Source: Acetobacterium sp. (GTDB lineage Bacteria; Bacillota; Clostridia; Eubacteriales; Eubacteriaceae). Taken from it: a stretch of 64,000 nucleotides of DNA. A model generated the notes under the pieces. The model did no database searches. It was not told the DNA's origin and saw only the letters and a program-made list of their open reading frames with translations. The position numbers and the translations under genes were made by a program. Positions 1 through 7,758 of the stretch are shown here, in pieces (within the stretch, counting starts at the first letter, position 1; each line of letters begins with the position of its first letter). The DNA lies in the NCBI GenBank assembly GCA_028692885.1, contig JAQUWM010000005.1:1-64000 (forward strand), written 5' to 3'.

Positions 1-173
1 CTATTTTAGCCATCCTTCACCCTTGCGGATGTTTCGGCTGTTTTACAGGTTTTATGGTACTATTCTCTTTTCTATGACCGCCGCTTCTCATTGTTTTGCC
101 GGCAGTTTCCTACCGAAGAAGCTTTTCAATTATATCGTCGTTGTTCTCGATTGTCAAGTTTTTTTGTTTTGTT

Positions 174-247
174 TGGAGGCGCCACCCAGATTTGAACTGG
201 GGGTGAGGGTGTTGCAGACCCGTGCCTTACCACTTGGCTATGGCGCC
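174..247 (-). tRNA. tRNA-Cys (GCA)
   Basis: Reverse complement GGCGCCATAGCCAAGTGGTAAGGCACGGGTCTGCAACACCC...GGTTCAAATC-type T arm...TGGCGCCTCCA; 7-bp acceptor stem, anticodon GCA, encoded CCA. Confidence 0.96.
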
Positions 248-256
248 GTATTAAAT

Positions 257-331
257 TGGAGCGGAAGACGAGATTTGAACTCGCGACCCTCGCCTTGGCA
301 AGGCGATGCTCTACCACTGAGCCACTTCCGC
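257..331 (-). tRNA. tRNA-Gly (GCC)
   Basis: Reverse complement GCGGAAGTGGCTCAGTGGTAGAGCATCGCCTTGCCAAGGCGAGG...GTTCAAATCTCGTCTTCCGCTCCA; anticodon GCC. Confidence 0.97.
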
Positions 332-337
332 TGATGA

Positions 338-413
<76 letters not shown>

Positions 414-569
414 ATATAATAAATCATAAGTCAATTAATCGTGTTAAACGTTTAAAGTTCGTTGCATAACTTTACTACGCCGTGGTTAATTACCCAATAA
501 TTGGATGACCATTAACCTTGGGATAGCTGTGAATTGCTATTCATTTTCCTTATTTCAACTTTTTTTAGA

Positions 570-646
570 TGGCGACCTGGAAGAGACTCGAACTCTCGAC
601 CTCCAGCGTGACAGGCTGGCATTCTAACCAACTGAACTACCAGGCC
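570..646 (-). tRNA. tRNA-Asp (GTC)
   Basis: Reverse complement GGCCTGGTAGTTCAGTTGGTTAGAATGCCAGCCTGTCACGCTGG...GTTCGAGTCTCTTCCAGGTCGCCA; anticodon GTC. Confidence 0.97.
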
Positions 647-659
647 GCATGTGTGAAAA

Positions 660-735
660 TGGTGGTCGCAACAGGGCTCGAACCTGTGACCCCCTGCTTG
701 TAAGGCAGGTGCTCTCCCAGCTGAGCTATGCGACC
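660..735 (-). tRNA. tRNA-Val (TAC)
   Basis: Reverse complement GGTCGCATAGCTCAGCTGGGAGAGCACCTGCCTTACAAGCAGG...GTTCGAGCCCTGTTGCGACCACCA; anticodon TAC. Confidence 0.97.
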
Positions 736-811
736 ATCAGTTGAGATACAAGCGTTATTATACGGCAGTAAAAACTAATTGTCAATCATTTTTTTGAAAT
801 TTTATGGTATT

Positions 812-1555
812 TTATCTTTTTTCAGCAATCACCTGAATCCGTTCACCTTCATTACTACCTTGCAGGAAGGTTCCGAAATCGTAATACTTCATATTTTTAA
901 AACCACTATTGGTCAGACAGCGATCGATGTCTTCGATGGTATAGAAGTATTGAACCTGGTTCTCCTCATGGCGATTATAGGTTCCATTCTTGTTTTTCTC
1001 GAAAAAGGTCAGATTAAAATGCATGGCGTTTTCGGTAAAATCAGGTTCATTTTCCCAAACACAGAAAATATCATCCAGATCGTAGACATAGGTATTATCC
1101 ATAATCGTTTTTTTGTATTTGGTCACCGTGTTAACGTCAAAAAGTAGAATCCCCTCACTTTCCAGACATTCAAAACTGCTCAGAAAAAAACTCTGCAGAG
1201 CTTCCAGATCAGGCAAATAGTTGACACTATCGCAGCAGGAAATCACAGCATCAAAGGTTTGATTGATTCGAAAATTACTCATATCACCCAAATAGAACTG
1301 AATATTTTTGAGTCCCATCCGATCTGCTTTTTCATCTGCCACCGTCAGCATCGCTTCAGATAAATCTACCGCCGTCATATTCAGCCCCATTTGAGCTAAA
1401 TTGCAGGTAATATTGCCAGTACCGCACCCAAATTCTAAAACAGTTTTAATTTCTCGCTTGCTATTAAAAAATAAACGTTGTATATAGTCAGACCATTTTG
1501 AATAGTCTATTTCTTTCATCAGTTCATCATAAACCTGTGCAAATTCTTCGTACAT
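812..1555 (-). CDS. class I SAM-dependent methyltransferase
   Basis: ORF 247 aa with VLEFGCGTGNITCNLA motif I and FDAVISCCDSVNYL. Confidence 0.9.
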   Translation of the reverse strand: MYEEFAQVYDELMKEIDYSKWSDYIQRLFFNSKREIKTVLEFGCGTGNITCNLAQMGLNMTAVDLSEAMLTVADEKADRMGLKNIQFYLGDMSNFRINQTFDAVISCCDSVNYLPDLEALQSFFLSSFECLESEGILLFDVNTVTKYKKTIMDNTYVYDLDDIFCVWENEPDFTENAMHFNLTFFEKNKNGTYNRHEENQVQYFYTIEDIDRCLTNSGFKNMKYYDFGTFLQGSNEGERIQVIAEKR

Positions 1556-1572
1556 AGTTAGCTTCTCCTGTG

Positions 1573-2730
1573 TTAATATTTTTTTGAATAGTTAATCAAT
1601 TTAAGTGATGCTTCCAGACCTTTTAACAAGACCGTCTCGTCAAAATTGAAATTTGCGGTATGCAAATTTTTATTAAAACCTTTTTCCGCGTTGCCGGTTC
1701 CCAAACCAATGTATAAGCCCGGCACTTCTTTCTGAAAATAGGAAAAATCTTCAGATAACATGACTTTTCGAAATCTGACCCTATTTTCCAGCGGTATCAG
1801 TTCTTTAAAAATTTCATAAAGCCTTTCGTTATTGATAACGGGCGGATACATATCAACAAATTTCAGTTCAATGTTACAACCATAGGTTAGTTCAACCCCC
1901 TTGACAACTTCCCCAATCCGCCGGTGCAACTTACCATGACTTTTATCGCTAAATGAACGGATGGTGCCCCCCAGCTTGACCTCATCGGCCACAACATTTA
2001 CTCGTGTTCCGCCGTTGAGCAGTCCAATCGAGATAACCACACTTTCCATCGGATTGGTGTTCCGACTGACAATGCTCTGGAGAGCAGTGATTAGTGAGGC
2101 GCTGGTAACGATGGCATCCATTGACCGCTGCGGTTCAGCGGCATGTCCACTGATGCCATGTACCGTTATAAAAAACTCACTGTTCTGCCCCATCATCGGT
2201 CCGGCCTTTGTCGCTAGCTTACCTTCTTCAATAAAGGGAAACAGATGATAGCCGAAAATGGCTTTAACCGGAAATTTTTTGAAGATTCCGGCATCAATCA
2301 TCGGTTTTGCACCGCCGGGTCCTTCTTCTCCCGGTTGAAAGATCAACAGTACGCTTCTCTTTCGTTGATTGGGAAAATCGGCCAAATATTTTGCCAACAG
2401 CAGATTCATGGTCATATGTCCATCATGTCCGCAGGCATGCATCCATCCAGGATGCCGGGAAACATAATCGTGATCAGCTTCTTCCTGAATACAAAGGGCA
2501 TCCATATCGGCTCGAAAAGCAATCGCATCATCATCGCATTGCCCTTTTATGTATAGAATCAGACCAGTTTTACATACTTTCTCCGGCTGATATCCCAAAT
2601 TTTCCAGGTAATTAATAAGGTAAACCTGGGTTTTTGTTAAATCAAAGCCCTCTTCTGGTATTTGATGGAGTTCACGCCGCAGTTGTATTGCCTCATCTTG
2701 ATAATTTTTCACTCGCTCACTATCTTGCAT
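1573..2730 (-). CDS. M20 family amidohydrolase (N-acyl-amino-acid/hippurate hydrolase-like)
   Basis: ORF 385 aa; RRELHQIPEEGF, HACGHDGHM, FQPGEEGPGGAKPMI, HAAEPQ motifs. Confidence 0.92.
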   Translation of the reverse strand: MQDSERVKNYQDEAIQLRRELHQIPEEGFDLTKTQVYLINYLENLGYQPEKVCKTGLILYIKGQCDDDAIAFRADMDALCIQEEADHDYVSRHPGWMHACGHDGHMTMNLLLAKYLADFPNQRKRSVLLIFQPGEEGPGGAKPMIDAGIFKKFPVKAIFGYHLFPFIEEGKLATKAGPMMGQNSEFFITVHGISGHAAEPQRSMDAIVTSASLITALQSIVSRNTNPMESVVISIGLLNGGTRVNVVADEVKLGGTIRSFSDKSHGKLHRRIGEVVKGVELTYGCNIELKFVDMYPPVINNERLYEIFKELIPLENRVRFRKVMLSEDFSYFQKEVPGLYIGLGTGNAEKGFNKNLHTANFNFDETVLLKGLEASLKLINYSKKY

Positions 2731-2802
2731 TTTATTCCTTCTTTTTTAAATTTCATCAAAACGCTAACATAGCATAACTGCTATGTTGGCATCGCACAAT
2801 GG

Positions 2803-3873
2803 TTAACGCACTGTTATGGTGTAGGTACCGCCATAATTCTCTTTGTCGAACACGAATGCATCATTTAAACCACTCGTGACAACGATCTTATTTTCATTAG
2901 TAATAAAAATAGCTTCCACATCCGGCAACGTCTCGACTTTTTTTAGCCCTTCATCAAGACCCAATAAGAACAATGTCGTCGACAGACTGTCGGCATCCAC
3001 TGAAGCGTCGGTAACCACAGTTACCTGAATCAGCCCTGAATCAGCTGGATAACCGGTAAACGGATCTAAAATATGATGATATTTTTTTCCAGCTGCGTCC
3101 ACAAAATAGCGTTGATAATCTCCCGAAGTTACCACCGAGCCATCTTTGAGCGATAAGACCCCAAGGTATCCATTGCCTGGATTTCGGGGATCTTCTACCC
3201 CAACCCCAAAATCGGTGTTGTCAGCTTTTCCGCCCATCACCAGAACATTTCCGCCAAGGTTAACGATGGCGTGCTCGACCCCTTCTTCTTTCAGAACAAC
3301 CATCACCTCATCAGCAATATAACCTTTGGCGATGGCGCCCAGGTTTACAGCCATCCCGGCATCGGTTAAATAAACCGATTGCTCAGCGGGATTCAAAACA
3401 ATTTTAGTATAATCCGTTTTTGCTTTCGCCACATTGATTGCTTCCGGTGCTGGAGCTTCCTTTGTTTCCGGAGAGTGAATGCCCCAGAGATCCACTAACG
3501 GAGCAATCGTCACGTCGAAATACCCACCCGAACTTTGGGAATACGCCAGGCTCTTTTCGATGATTCTGTAGGTATCTTCGGATACGGCAACTGGCTTAAT
3601 CCCAGCATTTTCTTTAATCAGCCCCAGATCACTGCCGGCTTCAAAGGCGGTCAGGCTACTGTTTAATGCAGCAATCCGTTCGAATGGTTTGTCCAATAAA
3701 CGCTCGTCAGACTCCCCATAAAGAGTTATACTGACAAAGGTGTCCAGTAAGAAGTCACTGCGGGACACCGTTTTACCCTGATCACAGCCCGATAAGAACA
3801 CCATCAGAAGTAATACGACCACACCTATCCCAGTGATTTTCCGGTTCTGCTTTTTCACACTTAATTGATTCAT
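2803..3873 (-). CDS. apbE: FAD:protein FMN transferase (ApbE) lipoprotein
   Basis: ORF 356 aa; lipobox LSGC, FLLDTFVSITLYG, NLGAIAKGYIAD, NLGGNVLVMG, YHHILDPFTGYPAD. Confidence 0.93.
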   Translation of the reverse strand: MNQLSVKKQNRKITGIGVVVLLLMVFLSGCDQGKTVSRSDFLLDTFVSITLYGESDERLLDKPFERIAALNSSLTAFEAGSDLGLIKENAGIKPVAVSEDTYRIIEKSLAYSQSSGGYFDVTIAPLVDLWGIHSPETKEAPAPEAINVAKAKTDYTKIVLNPAEQSVYLTDAGMAVNLGAIAKGYIADEVMVVLKEEGVEHAIVNLGGNVLVMGGKADNTDFGVGVEDPRNPGNGYLGVLSLKDGSVVTSGDYQRYFVDAAGKKYHHILDPFTGYPADSGLIQVTVVTDASVDADSLSTTLFLLGLDEGLKKVETLPDVEAIFITNENKIVVTSGLNDAFVFDKENYGGTYTITVR

Positions 3874-3940
3874 TTATCACACCAGTTCCTTTAACAAATA
3901 ACTGTATTATATCAAAGTCTCTGAAAAAAAGCATAAAAAA

Positions 3941-3959
3941 ATGGTAAAGTCTTTACCAT
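3941..3959. promoter_or_regulatory. 19-bp palindrome in the divergent apbE / NusG-II intergenic region (candidate operator)
   Basis: ATGGTAAAGTCTTTACCAT, symmetric 9-bp arms around one central base; lies between minus-strand apbE and plus-strand 4016 CDS. Confidence 0.45.
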
Positions 3960-4015
3960 CTGATATTTTTCAGATAAAATAAGAGCGTTCTTAATTAATC
4001 GTTAAAGAGGTCTCC

Positions 4016-4360
4016 ATGAAAAAAAACGAAATCATTATCATCATCGGATTACTGGCAGTCTGTTTAGTCAGCATCGCCGCTTTTTATTTAATCAGCTCAA
4101 CTGATGAACCGCTTTCAGTTCGGGTCTCTCGCCAAGGCGAAGTTATTGCCATATTCCCGCTTTCCGAAGATCACACCGAAACCGTTACTGATGCTTTAGG
4201 TTCAAATACTCTTGAGATTTCAAGCGGTAGCGCCAAAATAGTAGAGGCCGACTGTCCTGATCATATCTGTGTCAAGACCTATCCCATTTCCAGCCCCGGG
4301 GAAACGATTGTGTGTCTACCTCACAAACTGGTCGTGGAAGTCATTACCGGTGAATCCTGA
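4016..4360 (+). CDS. NusG domain II-containing protein (EetA-like)
   Basis: ORF 114 aa, N-terminal TM, RVSRQGEVIAIFPLSEDHTETV, CPDHICVKTYPISSPGETIVCLPHKLVVEV. Confidence 0.85.
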   Translation: MKKNEIIIIIGLLAVCLVSIAAFYLISSTDEPLSVRVSRQGEVIAIFPLSEDHTETVTDALGSNTLEISSGSAKIVEADCPDHICVKTYPISSPGETIVCLPHKLVVEVITGES

Positions 4361-4896
4361 TGAATTCTAAAGCCTACCGCCTAGTTATTCTCAGCCTATA
4401 TGTGGCCATGGCTCTGATTCTCAGTTATATCGAAAGTTTGATCCCGGTACCGCTGCCAATTCCCGGAGCAAAAATCGGCCTGCCCAATATCATCACCCTG
4501 GTCTCGCTGCTGACCCTGGGTTGGCCGCTAACCCTGCTGGTGGTGATTGCCCGGATATTTTTAGCCGGATTCCTTTTTGGCGGCGGCTTTTCGATTGTCT
4601 ACAGTCTTGGCGGTGGCCTGTTAAGTCTGCTGGTGATGAGCCTGCTGCTTCACCTTTTCAAAGATAAGATATCGATCATCCTAATCAGTGTTTTCGGTGC
4701 CATTTCACACAATCTGGGTCAGGTCATTGTCGCTGCCATTGTTGTGCAGACCACCAGCCTACTGCTTTATTTTCTGTTCCTGATGCTGCTGGCCATCCCC
4801 ACCGGGCTATTTATCGGCATCACCGCCCGGGAGCTGATGCGTCTGCTTAGCAAAACGACCATCTTCGCAAAACTGAACCTGCCTCAAAAAAAATAG
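4360..4896 (+). CDS. Gx transporter family protein / heptaprenyl diphosphate synthase component I-like (EetB-like)
   Basis: ORF 178 aa, multi-TM, PIPGAKIGLPNIITL signature; stop/start overlap with preceding ORF. Confidence 0.85.
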   Translation: MNSKAYRLVILSLYVAMALILSYIESLIPVPLPIPGAKIGLPNIITLVSLLTLGWPLTLLVVIARIFLAGFLFGGGFSIVYSLGGGLLSLLVMSLLLHLFKDKISIILISVFGAISHNLGQVIVAAIVVQTTSLLLYFLFLMLLAIPTGLFIGITARELMRLLSKTTIFAKLNLPQKK

Positions 4897-4924
4897 CCCG
4901 TCAAACCTGACCGGCTATTTTTAT
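4891..4924 (+). terminator. intrinsic terminator after the Gx transporter gene
   Basis: AAATAGCC...GGCTATTTTTA hairpin. Confidence 0.65.
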
Positions 4925-4938
4925 AAGCGATAAAGCTA

Positions 4939-4980
4939 GTACCGACAATTGTTACATCATGTTGTCCGCATCGGTACGGT
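4939..4980 (+). repeat. 42-bp dispersed palindromic repeat, copy 1
   Basis: GTACCGACAATTGTTACATCATGTTGTCCGCATCGGTACGGT; matches the reverse complement of 38076-38117 at 39/42 positions; ends GTACCGA/TCGGTAC can pair. Confidence 0.85.
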
Positions 4981-4996
4981 AGTTAAACGGCAATCT

Positions 4997-6751
4997 CTAT
5001 TGATCCTTGTATTTTGGCAATTGGATCATAAATTCGGTTCCTTCGCCAACCTCACTTGAGACAACTATTTTTCCGCAATTATTATTAACAATGTGCTTAA
5101 CAATCGCCAGACCCAGACCGGTGCCGCCTTTTTCCTTGGAGCGACTCTTATCGACCCGATAAAACCGTTCAAAGATCCGGTCAACATCCTTTTCCGGAAT
5201 CCCATAACCGTGATCCCGGACTTGAATAACGACCGCTTCTTCTTGTTCGGACAAGGTAATTTCGACCTGCTGACGCGGTTCCGAATACTTAATGGCGTTG
5301 TCGATCAGATTAATCATCATCTGCCTAAATTCATCCGCCACAAACTCTAATTCGATCGATTCTTCACAGGTCAATACCAATGTCGTTTCTTTTGCTTCGG
5401 CACTCAATTTTAAAATATCAAAAATCTGTATAATTTCGGTATCGAGATGCAGCAATTCGAATTTCCGGTCGAATCCGCCTTTGTTTTCCAGCTGTGATAA
5501 GACCAGGATATCACTGACCAGCCGACTGAGGCGATCGCTTTCTTCGTAGATAATCGAATAAAAGCGTTCCAGGGTTTTAGGATCAGTGATTTGATTCACC
5601 TGGATAGTTTCAATAAAACCTTTGATGGTGGTAATTGGTGTTTTTAACTCATGGGAAACATTGGCCACAAAGTCCCGGCGCATTTTTTCGAGATTTTTCA
5701 ACAGGGTAATATCCTCAAAAATAATAATGTGACCGTTGATATTATTGTTTTCTTCAATCTGATTAATATAGACGCGCAATACCTGGTTTGAATGAATCCG
5801 GGATTCAAAACTCATTTTTTCGCACGTATCATTTTCCAGATAGTTCATCAGTTCGAGAATAAATGACTCTCGATAAACCGCCAGAATATTTTTCCCAATC
5901 ACTGCTTCATTCATGGGAATCCGCAATACCCTGCGAGCTGCTTCATTTAAATGAACAATGTGATTTTTTTTATCAATAGCGATAACCCCATGATTCATAT
6001 TGGATAAGATAGCGGTAAGCTCAGCGTTCTTCTGGTTCATCTCAGCAAACGAATTATTTAACCGGATAGACATCTGATTAAGGGATTCCACCAATTCTCC
6101 GATCTGGTCTTCCCGAATCATCGTCAGCTGCTGTCCGTATTTTCCGGAGGCGATTTCTCTGGCAAAAACAGATGCTTCTTCCAATGGTTTCAACTCCCGG
6201 TTAATAAAGTAATTAATCAGCAGCGTTGTGGCGATAATTGTCGTTAAAATGACAAAAATGATGTTGTTGATCATTTCAAACAAAGCATCATCCATGGCAT
6301 TCACTGGCATCGCAATCCGCAGGATCGCATCGACGGATTGATCTTCACCAAAATAAGGCGTAGCCACATAAATCATTTCATCTTTGAAGGTTTTTGAAAA
6401 ACGAACCTCCGTTGTTTGGTCGCCTTCCAAAGCGCCCACAATTTCAGGCCGATTTCCATGATTTTCCAGATCACCCAGTCCCTGCAGCGATTCATAGGTG
6501 ACATCCCCCTGGGGATTGATAATCGTCATCCGTAAATTGGTGCTTTGGGCAAAATTATCCAAATGTTCTTTATTTCCGGTTTCCAGAAAATCCGGTAGCA
6601 GGTAGTTCATAATATAATTGCTACTCTTTTTGATATTGTTCTCGGTATCGGCGTAATAACTCTGACGATAGCTGATGGTCGTAAATAAGCCACAGATCGC
6701 AATGCTGACAACGATAATGATGGTCAGCGAAAGAGACAATCGTTTCTTCAT
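4997..6751 (-). CDS. phoR: PhoR-like membrane sensor histidine kinase (HAMP-PAS-HisKA-HATPase)
   Basis: ORF 584 aa; VANVSHELKTPITTIKGFIET H-box, GGTGLGLAIVKHIV. Confidence 0.88.
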   Translation of the reverse strand: MKKRLSLSLTIIIVVSIAICGLFTTISYRQSYYADTENNIKKSSNYIMNYLLPDFLETGNKEHLDNFAQSTNLRMTIINPQGDVTYESLQGLGDLENHGNRPEIVGALEGDQTTEVRFSKTFKDEMIYVATPYFGEDQSVDAILRIAMPVNAMDDALFEMINNIIFVILTTIIATTLLINYFINRELKPLEEASVFAREIASGKYGQQLTMIREDQIGELVESLNQMSIRLNNSFAEMNQKNAELTAILSNMNHGVIAIDKKNHIVHLNEAARRVLRIPMNEAVIGKNILAVYRESFILELMNYLENDTCEKMSFESRIHSNQVLRVYINQIEENNNINGHIIIFEDITLLKNLEKMRRDFVANVSHELKTPITTIKGFIETIQVNQITDPKTLERFYSIIYEESDRLSRLVSDILVLSQLENKGGFDRKFELLHLDTEIIQIFDILKLSAEAKETTLVLTCEESIELEFVADEFRQMMINLIDNAIKYSEPRQQVEITLSEQEEAVVIQVRDHGYGIPEKDVDRIFERFYRVDKSRSKEKGGTGLGLAIVKHIVNNNCGKIVVSSEVGEGTEFMIQLPKYKDQ

Positions 6752-6760
6752 ATCGCACTC

Positions 6761-7456
6761 CTATTTCTCAATAAAACGATACCCAACCCCACGAACGGTT
6801 TCGATATATTTTTTGCCATCTTCGGATTGTTCTTCTATTTTTTTTCTTAAGTAACGGATATGAACATCGACGGTTCGGGTTTCGCCATAGTAATCAAATC
6901 CCCAGATCTGATCCAGTAATTGATCCCGGGTTAACACCTGACCTCGGTGTTTGGCTAAAAATACCAGCAATTCATATTCTTTGAGGGTGAGCGCCAGTTT
7001 TTCGCCGTTTTGATAGACTTCAAAGGCCTTTGGTTCGATATGTAAATCGCCCACAACAATGGCCTCATCTTCCTTAGACAAAAGAATTTCGGTTCGTCTT
7101 AGAACTGCTTTAACCCGGGCGCAGAGTTCTTTGACGCCAAAGGGCTTGGTAATATAGTCGTCCGCACCGATTTCCAGTCCCAGGACCTTATCAAATTCCT
7201 CACTTTTGGCAGTAAGCATAATAATCGGTATGTATGAGATGATCGCATTTGCCCGGATTTCGCGACAAATGCTAATACCATCTTTTCCTGGCAACATCAG
7301 ATCAAGAATAATCAAATCCGGTAAAACAGCTAGTATCTTTTCAATCGCCAATGCGCCATCCTGCACACCATCCACTTCAAACCCATGGGTTTCCAAGTTA
7401 AATTTGATTAGTTCATATATATTTAACTCATCTTCGATAATCAGTATTTTTTTCAT
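6761..7456 (-). CDS. OmpR/PhoB family response regulator
   Basis: ORF 231 aa; ILIIEDELNI, LDLMLPGKDG, winged helix GYRF C-terminus; adjacent to histidine kinase. Confidence 0.92.
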   Translation of the reverse strand: MKKILIIEDELNIYELIKFNLETHGFEVDGVQDGALAIEKILAVLPDLIILDLMLPGKDGISICREIRANAIISYIPIIMLTAKSEEFDKVLGLEIGADDYITKPFGVKELCARVKAVLRRTEILLSKEDEAIVVGDLHIEPKAFEVYQNGEKLALTLKEYELLVFLAKHRGQVLTRDQLLDQIWGFDYYGETRTVDVHIRYLRKKIEEQSEDGKKYIETVRGVGYRFIEK

Positions 7457-7577
7457 CTTGACTCCTTGTTTTTTTGTGTAATGAAATTATAACACATCTG
7501 GAAATTCGATTATGTAAATTTTAGATTAAATTGTAAACTATTGCAAAATTCTGAAAACGTTATAGGCAAAATAATGA

Positions 7578-7606
7578 TTGTATTCTTTGTCCGATCTCCA
7601 TATAAT
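7578..7606 (+). promoter_or_regulatory. putative sigma-A promoter of an orphan intergenic transcript
   Basis: TTGTAT - 17 bp - TATAAT on the plus strand, not upstream of any plus-strand CDS. Confidence 0.55.
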
Positions 7607-7612
7607 GAATTC

Positions 7613-7700
7613 ATCACATATAATCCTTTATCTCTAAATGAATTACTCCCCTTTTTCATTTAGAAAAATGAGCTGTTTCTTCTGAAGCAGTTCTTTTTTT
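7613..7700 (+). ncRNA. candidate small RNA (C-rich loop), about 88 nt
   Basis: Plus promoter at 7578-7606; internal hairpin CTAAATGA(attactcccctttt)TCATTTAG (7634-7663); 10-bp terminator hairpin 7670-7693 plus T7 tract. Confidence 0.5.
7670..7700 (+). terminator. intrinsic terminator, plus strand
   Basis: GAGCTGTTTC-TTCT-GAAGCAGTTC followed by TTTTTTT; no plus-strand CDS upstream. Confidence 0.7.
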
Positions 7701-7711
7701 ATTTTATATTT

Positions 7712-7744
7712 AAAAAAGACTGACCATAATGGCCAGTCTTTTTT
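7712..7744 (-). terminator. intrinsic terminator downstream of 7759-11994 CDS (possibly bidirectional)
   Basis: AAAAAGACTGACC-ataat-GGCCAGTCTTTTTT. Confidence 0.7.
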
Positions 7745-7758
7745 GATTTTTTAAATTC

